DNA of 10,040 nucleotides from Bacteroidales bacterium (GTDB lineage Bacteria > Bacteroidota > Bacteroidia > Bacteroidales > WCHB1-69), in assembly GCA_017618435.1 (NCBI GenBank), contig JAFZUH010000012.1:1-10040 (forward strand). Direction: 5' to 3'. The notes beneath the pieces are model-generated. The model searched no databases and had not been told where the DNA came from. It saw nothing but the letters and a program-made list of their open reading frames with translations. The position numbers and the translations under genes are program-made. Shown here piece by piece: positions 5,551 to 10,040 of this stretch (the stretch's first letter is position 1; each line of letters opens with the position of its first letter).

Positions 5551-6617
5551 TATTTTTTATCCATTAATTCTTTAACTTTTGCTTCCAAGTCTTTGCCTCT
5601 TAAACCTTTGGCAACAATCCGACCGTCTTTGTCTAAAAGTACGGTATGAGGAATGCTGTGTACGCCATACAATTCTGCTGCTGCCGATTGCCAATACTTT
5701 AAATCACTGATGTGTGTCCATGTCAAACCGTCTTTGTGAATAGCGTCCAACCATTGGTGGCGTGCTCTATCTAAAGAAACCCCCAATATTTCGAAGCCGT
5801 CTTGATGATAGGTATTGTACAATCTGACCATATTCGGATTTTCCATTCTACAAGGTCCGCACCATGATGCCCAAAAATCTATCACCACTACTTTACCTTT
5901 TAAAGAAGACAGTTTAAACATTTTACCATTGGTGTCTGGCAAGACAATTTCAGGAGCCAAACTGCCTATTTCTGTCTGTTTGCTCTTTTGGAATGCTGTA
6001 TATTTATTTTGGATATAGGCATCTTTGGGATATTTGTTGTGCAAGGTGTTCAAAACCGTATCAAATATTACCTTATTGCTTTCTATAGGTAAGTATTCCA
6101 ATAGGAGTGAAGCGGCATAGTTGTCGGTATTTGCCATGCAAAGTTGTTGTTTTTCTATCATAAATTGAGCGTTTACCGCCGCCATTTCTTCTGTCGTAGC
6201 CGCAGAACCCTTCTGTTTGATTAGATATAATTGTTCATCGACTTTTTTGCTTGCCTGTTGGAATTTTTGCAACAAAGCAATTTCTTCAGAATTTACAACT
6301 CTGGTAATTTCGCCTGTTACCATATCAAAATCCATTTCAACGGATTTGTTGGGTTCCAAAACAACTAATATCTGCTTGTTTCCACTAAATTGGACGTAGT
6401 AAAAACCTATTTGGTCGGGCATATACGTAAATGTATATGTTCCTTTTTTTCCTAAGGTTATTTCTTCTAAAATTTGTTGTTGATTGAAAGGATTTATCAA
6501 CTGAAGTTTAAGTTGTTCCTGTACATTGTTGGAAACTTGTCCCTTTAAACTAACATGGTTCGCTGCATTTGTCCATACAGACAACATAAGAACGGCACAA
6601 AACAAAATTCTGTTCAT
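5550..6617 (-). CDS. Exported TlpA-like thiol-disulfide oxidoreductase
   Basis: Proteins of this type act in the periplasm as thioredoxin-fold reductants or disulfide-exchange enzymes. From the start at 6617 the protein has 355 residues. A signal peptide covers MNRILFCAVLMLSVWTNA (1-18) and lacks a lipobox Cys after its core. A beta-sandwich-like DUF4369-type region follows (about 20-105), then a helical linker (110-215). The C-terminal thioredoxin/AhpC-TSA domain (about 216-355) carries the active site WASWCGPC with C253 and C256 and the cis-Pro loop SIPHT (P323). The frame stays open up to 6668, but a -7 box at 6644-6637 lies between that start and 6617, and only the 6617 start gives a proper signal peptide. 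The gene leads an operon with aat, overlapping it by one base. The substrate is unknown; many paralogues exist in Bacteroidota. Confidence 0.9.
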   Translation of the reverse strand: MNRILFCAVLMLSVWTNAANHVSLKGQVSNNVQEQLKLQLINPFNQQQILEEITLGKKGTYTFTYMPDQIGFYYVQFSGNKQILVVLEPNKSVEMDFDMVTGEITRVVNSEEIALLQKFQQASKKVDEQLYLIKQKGSAATTEEMAAVNAQFMIEKQQLCMANTDNYAASLLLEYLPIESNKVIFDTVLNTLHNKYPKDAYIQNKYTAFQKSKQTEIGSLAPEIVLPDTNGKMFKLSSLKGKVVVIDFWASWCGPCRMENPNMVRLYNTYHQDGFEILGVSLDRARHQWLDAIHKDGLTWTHISDLKYWQSAAAELYGVHSIPHTVLLDKDGRIVAKGLRGKDLEAKVKELMDKK

Positions 6618-6636
6618 AATATTTATATATTTTTTG

Positions 6637-6644
6637 CAAAAGTA
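6637..6644 (-). promoter_or_regulatory. -7 box of the TlpA-like/aat operon
   Basis: On the minus strand this reads TACTTTTG, an exact TAnnTTTG match, about 20 bases before the ATG at 6617. A TTTG lies 14 bases further upstream, short for the usual -33 spacing. This site decides the start codon of the TlpA-like gene. Confidence 0.55.
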
Positions 6645-6706
6645 CACTTTTTTTGAAACAAATATCATACCATAAATAAAAAAATAACAGATAAAATCAA
6701 GTGAAT

Positions 6707-6732
6707 GGCAAAAGCTTTTAGTTTTTTTTGCC
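6707..6732. repeat. Short inverted repeat in the divergent intergenic region
   Basis: GGCAAAA (6707-6713) and TTTTGCC (6726-6732) are exact reverse complements around a 12-base AT-rich loop, with a small AAAAGCTTTT palindrome overlapping the left arm. The pair lies between the divergent TlpA-like and DUF3078 genes, so it could be a regulator site, but its low complexity makes chance plausible. The rest of this 203-base gap holds only the two -7 boxes. Confidence 0.3.
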
Positions 6733-6762
6733 CAAAATATAAAAACCTGCTGTTAAATTTAG

Positions 6763-6770
6763 TATCTTTG
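6763..6770 (+). promoter_or_regulatory. -7 box of the DUF3078 gene
   Basis: TATCTTTG fits TAnnTTTG exactly and is followed by CA, a common form in Bacteroidota. It would give a leader of about 45 bases before the ATG at 6821. The nearest TTTG (6727-6730) is 32 bases upstream, too far for a -33 box, so that element is unclear. Confidence 0.55.
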
Positions 6771-6820
6771 CAGGCATATAAAATCGAATAAATATTTTTA
6801 TAAATTTTTAATATCAGTAT

Positions 6821-7891
6821 ATGAAAAAGCAATATTCTTTATTGGCATTTATATTTATTTTAGGCGTTTCATTTTTGCATGCCCAAGAAAAAGAGATGCT
6901 GAATGTTACCAAAAAAGCAAAAGAAATGACAGATCTTACCAAAAAAGCAAAAGAATTGTCTTCTTTGGTTGGAGATAGTCCTGTCGAGAAAAAAACTTGG
7001 TCATTCGGTGCCGGATTTCAATTAACTGTAAGTCAAGCCTATTCCAAAAACTGGGTCGGTTCTGCCAATCCTTCTGTTGGGGGGACCATTGTAGGTAATG
7101 CATTCGCAAAATATGCCCATAACCGATTGGCATGGGAAAACACTTTGGATATAACTTATGGAGAACGGGTAACTTTTAATCCCAAGCCGCCAAAGGGGAT
7201 AGGGACGAAAATGGAGAAGTTGTCAGACCGATTGGATTTTAAATCCAAATTCGGCTATAAGGCCGGCGGAAATTGGTTTTATGGGGCCATGTTTACATGG
7301 ACAACACAATTGACCAACGGTTACGATAAGGATAATGATACATTATTGGTTTCCAGTTTTATGACACCCGGTTACATTACCTTATCGTTAGGTATGGATT
7401 ATAAACGGGAAAAATGGTCATGGTATATATCCCCTATAGGTACCAAATTGGTAACAAAAGTTCATAATAAGTTTATTGATGTAGACAAAGACGGGGTTTT
7501 GGCAGGTAAAAAATTATATGCTTCTATAGGTGCTTCCACACATTTGGTATTTGCTGCTGACATTCACCCAAAAGTCAATTTGAACACCAAGTTGGAGTTG
7601 TTTTATGATTATTTGGGAGAATACAAACAATTGCGAAATTTGGACGTTCGTTTTGATATGGTGTGGATGTTCCGTATAACCGATTGGTTGAGCCTGTCTT
7701 TAACTGTTGCTGCATTGTATGATTATGATGTTAAATTCAATTGTTATGATGCGGACGGCAAACAAAGATATGTTGAAAAATACAAAAACAGAGTTGACAA
7801 AGAACTTGTTCCATTGCAAACAGACCATTTGCAATTTCAAGAATTTTTTGGTTTGACTTTAGGATATAGTTTCAAAACACCTAAAAAATAG
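6821..7891 (+). CDS. DUF3078 family outer-membrane protein
   Basis: DUF3078 proteins are Bacteroidota-specific, predicted outer-membrane beta-barrels of unknown function. The 356-residue protein starts with a signal peptide MKKQYSLLAFIFILGVSFLHA-Q (cut after about residue 21). A Lys-rich helical stretch follows (about 23-50) with two near-identical decapeptides, TKKAKEMTDL and TKKAKELSSL. The family region then begins with KTWSFGAGFQLTVSQAYSKNWVGSANPSVGGT, matching the W-x-x-G...NW-x-x-G-x-x-S pattern of the domain. The remainder alternates aromatic and polar residues as in barrel strands (for example NWFYGAMFTWTTQL, WSWYISPIGTKLV, FFGLTLGYSF at the end). The terminal Phe-x-(Lys/Thr) motif is compatible with a barrel C-terminus. 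It has its own -7 box. The next gene, also an envelope protein, starts 54 bases later and may be partly co-transcribed. Confidence 0.85.
   Translation: MKKQYSLLAFIFILGVSFLHAQEKEMLNVTKKAKEMTDLTKKAKELSSLVGDSPVEKKTWSFGAGFQLTVSQAYSKNWVGSANPSVGGTIVGNAFAKYAHNRLAWENTLDITYGERVTFNPKPPKGIGTKMEKLSDRLDFKSKFGYKAGGNWFYGAMFTWTTQLTNGYDKDNDTLLVSSFMTPGYITLSLGMDYKREKWSWYISPIGTKLVTKVHNKFIDVDKDGVLAGKKLYASIGASTHLVFAADIHPKVNLNTKLELFYDYLGEYKQLRNLDVRFDMVWMFRITDWLSLSLTVAALYDYDVKFNCYDADGKQRYVEKYKNRVDKELVPLQTDHLQFQEFFGLTLGYSFKTPKK
6906..6955 (+). repeat. Perfect 20-base direct repeat inside the DUF3078 gene
   Basis: A 20-base unit starting TTACCAAAAAAGC occurs at 6906-6925 and again, identical, at 6936-6955. The period is 30 bases, or ten codons, so the repeat encodes the tandem decapeptides TKKAKEMTDL/TKKAKELSSL right after the signal peptide. 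Such an in-frame repeat could gain or lose units by slippage without breaking the protein. Confidence 0.85.
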
Positions 7892-7945
7892 TACCATAAA
7901 AACGGTTGTGCGTCTTTAGCATACAATACAAATCGAAGAAATCAG

Positions 7946-8734
7946 ATGAAAAAAAGAAAATTATTATTTGTATTTTTGGTCTTGTGTTCTTGCAATATGA
8001 ACGCACAATATTTGCAAGAACAGATTTCTCGTACAGATTCTGCAACATTGTTTGTCTATGCCGATGCCGAATTTAGTTATAATTTTCCTTTGGCTGATTT
8101 GAGAAAAGAATTCAGTAATTTTTTGGCAGTAGGGGCAAGTATAAATGTGAAAACAAAATCAAATTGGTTGGTTGGTTTTGCTTTTAATTATCAGTTTAGC
8201 GGAAAGGTTCGTCAAGAGGTTGTAACAGAGATGTTTCAATATATTATGGGGGGAGGCAACTATTTTATTTCAAGTAGCGGTTTGGCAACCGAGGAGGTGA
8301 GTGTGGATTATAGGGGCTTGTCTTTTTATTTGATGGGAGGAAAGATTATACCCGTTTCTCAACGGTTCCGCAATTCAGGTATTTTGCTTAAAGCCGGTTT
8401 GGGTATCAATCAACATTATATTTTTATCAAAAATCCTAACAACGAAGTTTTGCAACTCAACGAAGAATACAGAAAAGGATATGACAGATTGACTTTGGGC
8501 TATTCTTTGTATGAGTTTGTCGGGTATCAACACATGACCAAAAAGAATTTGTTGTGTTTTTTCGGCGGAATAGAGTTCCAACAAACATTCAGTCATCGCC
8601 AACGGGCATGGGACTTTAGCCTGATGAAAAAAGATGACAGAAAGTTTTTTGAGGCATTGATTGGTTTAAAAATTGGCTGGATTATTCCTTTATATAAACA
8701 TAATCCTTATCGCGTTTTCCAATCAAAATTTTAA
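7946..8734 (+). CDS. Predicted outer-membrane beta-barrel protein of unknown function
   Basis: I do not recognise a named family. The 262 residues start with a signal peptide MKKRKLLFVFLVLCSCNMNA followed by Q, a normal Bacteroidota export signal cut after residue 20. The mature part reads as alternating strands with many aromatic and Gly residues: TLFVYADAEFSYNFPL, NWLVGFAFNYQFSG, GLSFYLMGGKIIPV, GILLKAGLGINQHYIF, NLLCFFGGIEFQQTF and ALIGLKIGWIIPLY. This looks like a small OmpW/OmpA-like barrel of about eight to ten strands, ending in F. The gene ends four bases before the GTG start of waaA, so the two are probably translated from one message. That link suggests an envelope or lipopolysaccharide-related role, but this is inference. 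A Cys at residue 16 (LCSC) could in principle be lipidated; the context fits a standard signal better. Confidence 0.72.
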   Translation: MKKRKLLFVFLVLCSCNMNAQYLQEQISRTDSATLFVYADAEFSYNFPLADLRKEFSNFLAVGASINVKTKSNWLVGFAFNYQFSGKVRQEVVTEMFQYIMGGGNYFISSSGLATEEVSVDYRGLSFYLMGGKIIPVSQRFRNSGILLKAGLGINQHYIFIKNPNNEVLQLNEEYRKGYDRLTLGYSLYEFVGYQHMTKKNLLCFFGGIEFQQTFSHRQRAWDFSLMKKDDRKFFEALIGLKIGWIIPLYKHNPYRVFQSKF

Positions 8735-8738
8735 AGTT

Positions 8739-9968
8739 GTGTTTTTTTATAATATAGGCATATATTGTTATGATTTTGTCGCCAAGTTGTTGGCGTTGAA
8801 AAATCCAAAAGCAAAACAATGGGTGAGGGGAAGAAAAACATTGCTGGAGGATATGCAACAACAAGTAAAACCTTCGGATAAAAGAATTTGGGTGCATTGC
8901 CCTTCGCTTGGTGAATTTGAACAAGGTCGCCCCTTGATAGAACGGATAAAAAAATATTATCCCGAATATCAAATTTTTCTTACTTTTTTTTCTCCATCAG
9001 GTTATGAGGTGAGAAAAAACTATCCCATGGCAGATGACGTATATTATTTGCCCATAGATAAACCCAAGTATGTAAAACGGTTTTTTGATATTGTTCAGCC
9101 TCAATATGTTTTTTTTGTAAAATATGATTATTGGCTTAATTATATTCAAGAAGCCTATCGTAGAAAAATTCCTTTTTATTCAATAAGTTGCATTTTCCGC
9201 CCCCAACAATTTTATTTTAAGGTGTACGGCAAACCCTTGCTGCAAAAATTGAAATTGATTACCTGCTTTTATTGTCAAGATGAAAACAGTGCTACATTGT
9301 TACAACAAAATGGTATTCAACAAGTAAAAATTGTAGGGGATACTCGTTTTGATAGAGTGCAAGATGTCGTTAATGCTGTACAACAAAATGATATTGTCCA
9401 ACGCTTTGTTGGAGATAAATTTACCTTAGTTGCAGGTAGTTCATGGTTGCCCGATGAAATTTTAATAGCCCAACTGATAGAACAATATGCAGATATACAA
9501 TTGGTTATTGCTCCACACGAAGTAGATGAAGAACGTGTGGAAGAACTGCAACAATTGTTTGGACACCAAAAAACAATCAGATATACACAGGTGCAGGGCA
9601 ATCAAGATTTGTCATTGTTTAACGTGCTGATAATTGATACAATAGGAATATTAAATGCTCTTTATACCTATGGGCAGGTTGTTTATATAGGTGGAGGCTT
9701 CGGCAGGGGGATTCATAATACATTGGAGGCTGCAACATACGGAAAACCAATAGTTTTTGGACCAAAATATCAGAAATTTAAAGAAGCGGTTGATTTGGTA
9801 AATCAACGTGCCGCTTTTGCTATTCATAATTATGCTGAATTGCAGGCTGTTTTTGAACGTCTGTTGCAAGATGAAGATTTCAGAAGACAAGCCTCCCAAA
9901 TATCAAAAACATACGTTGCCACCCATGTGGGGGCGACAGAAAAAATACTGCAGGATATAAATCTTTAA
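8739..9968 (+). CDS. waaA: 3-deoxy-D-manno-octulosonic acid (KDO) transferase
   Basis: WaaA (KdtA) is a membrane-associated GT-B glycosyltransferase that moves KDO from CMP-KDO to lipid IVA, an essential early step in lipopolysaccharide core synthesis. From GTG 8739 it has 409 residues, in the family's normal range. The N-terminal hydrophobic anchor (FFYNIGIYCYDFVAKLLAL, 2-20) is followed by KAKQWVRGRK and WVHCPSLGEFEQGRP (51-65), whose Glu59 is at the catalytic base position. The mid region has PQYVFFVKYDYWLN (121-134). The C-terminal domain has VAGSSWLPDE (231-240), IAPHEVD (257-263) and the donor-binding GGGFGRGIHNTLEAATYGKPIVFGP (318-342). A TTG at 8673 is in frame but would overlap the upstream gene by 62 bases and add residues the family lacks; GTG 8739, four bases after the upstream stop, fits better. 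Confidence 0.95.
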   Translation: MFFYNIGIYCYDFVAKLLALKNPKAKQWVRGRKTLLEDMQQQVKPSDKRIWVHCPSLGEFEQGRPLIERIKKYYPEYQIFLTFFSPSGYEVRKNYPMADDVYYLPIDKPKYVKRFFDIVQPQYVFFVKYDYWLNYIQEAYRRKIPFYSISCIFRPQQFYFKVYGKPLLQKLKLITCFYCQDENSATLLQQNGIQQVKIVGDTRFDRVQDVVNAVQQNDIVQRFVGDKFTLVAGSSWLPDEILIAQLIEQYADIQLVIAPHEVDEERVEELQQLFGHQKTIRYTQVQGNQDLSLFNVLIIDTIGILNALYTYGQVVYIGGGFGRGIHNTLEAATYGKPIVFGPKYQKFKEAVDLVNQRAAFAIHNYAELQAVFERLLQDEDFRRQASQISKTYVATHVGATEKILQDINL

Positions 9969-10040
9969 CTAAAGATGGTCATCAAAAGGTCGTTGCCGAT
10001 AATATTTATTGCTTGTTCGGCAATATCTTTGGTTTTGAAA
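9965..10040 (-). CDS. C-terminal end of an unidentified minus-strand gene
   Basis: The minus strand is open from the window edge to a TAA at 9967-9965 and encodes about 24 residues with a protein-like make-up (FKTKDIAEQAINIIGNDLL, then MTIFS). It is convergent with waaA and the two stop codons share bases 9966-9967, with the reading frames overlapping by four bases. Too little is visible to name it, and a short chance frame cannot be excluded. Confidence 0.45.
   Translation of the reverse strand, partial: FKTKDIAEQAINIIGNDLLMTIFS

Noticed and set aside
6618..6668. A 17-residue N-terminal extension of the TlpA-like protein
   Set aside because: It covers the -7 box at 6644-6637 and would bury the signal peptide; the ATG at 6617 gives a normal export signal.
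6781..7942. A 12-of-13 match (AAATCGAA-AAAT) in the leaders of the two outer-membrane genes, at 6781 and 7930
   Set aside because: The sites lie at different distances from the start codons (40 and 16 bases) and are AT-rich, so chance is likely.
7946..8734. Lipoprotein assignment for the barrel protein from the LCSC sequence
   Set aside because: The position before Cys is a poor lipobox, and a normal cut at NMNA-Q followed by barrel strands fits better.
8673..8738. A TTG start for waaA at 8673
   Set aside because: It overlaps the upstream gene by 62 bases and adds residues absent from the family; GTG 8739 sits right after the upstream stop.

Overview
The window is AT-rich bacterial DNA whose gene content and promoter style point to Bacteroidota, most likely Bacteroidales. 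The supporting signs are Bacteroidota-type -7 boxes (TAnnTTTG) in front of several genes, no strong Shine-Dalgarno sequences, a DUF3078 outer-membrane protein, a TlpA-like thioredoxin with an N-terminal extension of the DUF4369 kind, signal peptides ending in A-Q, and a waaA (KDO transferase) gene typical of a lipid A-bearing Gram-negative. I cannot name a genus. No RNA genes, insertion sequences or CRISPR arrays are visible, and no gene-free stretch exceeds about 205 bases.

Left part (1-2041, + strand): the 3' part of an unrecognised 361-residue protein, then a stand-alone ThiF/MoeB/HesA-type E1-like adenylyltransferase with all its key motifs but no sulfur-carrier or other pathway gene beside it.

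Middle part (2117-4796) looks like an accessory module. On the minus strand lie a small HIRAN-domain protein, a SUMF1/FGE-like protein 18 bases downstream, and a HicB-type antitoxin-like protein 95 bases further on. Divergent from them, on the plus strand, is a WYL-domain transcription regulator. Between the regulator and the HIRAN gene is a perfect 9-bp inverted repeat (TTTTTGACA-N5-TGTCAAAAA) flanked by outward-facing -7 boxes, which is the layout expected for an autoregulated divergent operon. This HIRAN-SUMF1-HicB-WYL cluster is the most interesting part of the window.

Right part (4834-10040) is more ordinary cell-envelope and housekeeping content. A minus-strand pair encodes an exported TlpA-like thiol-disulfide oxidoreductase and leucyl/phenylalanyl-tRNA-protein transferase (aat), joined by a TAATG stop-start overlap. 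On the plus strand follow a DUF3078 outer-membrane protein, a second predicted outer-membrane beta-barrel protein, and waaA, whose GTG start lies 4 bases after the stop of the barrel gene. The tail of another minus-strand gene overlaps the end of waaA by three bases at the right edge.

Three start codons differ from the longest open frame (WYL regulator 3870, TlpA-like protein 6617, waaA 8739). The choices rest on promoter position, signal peptide or family N-terminus.
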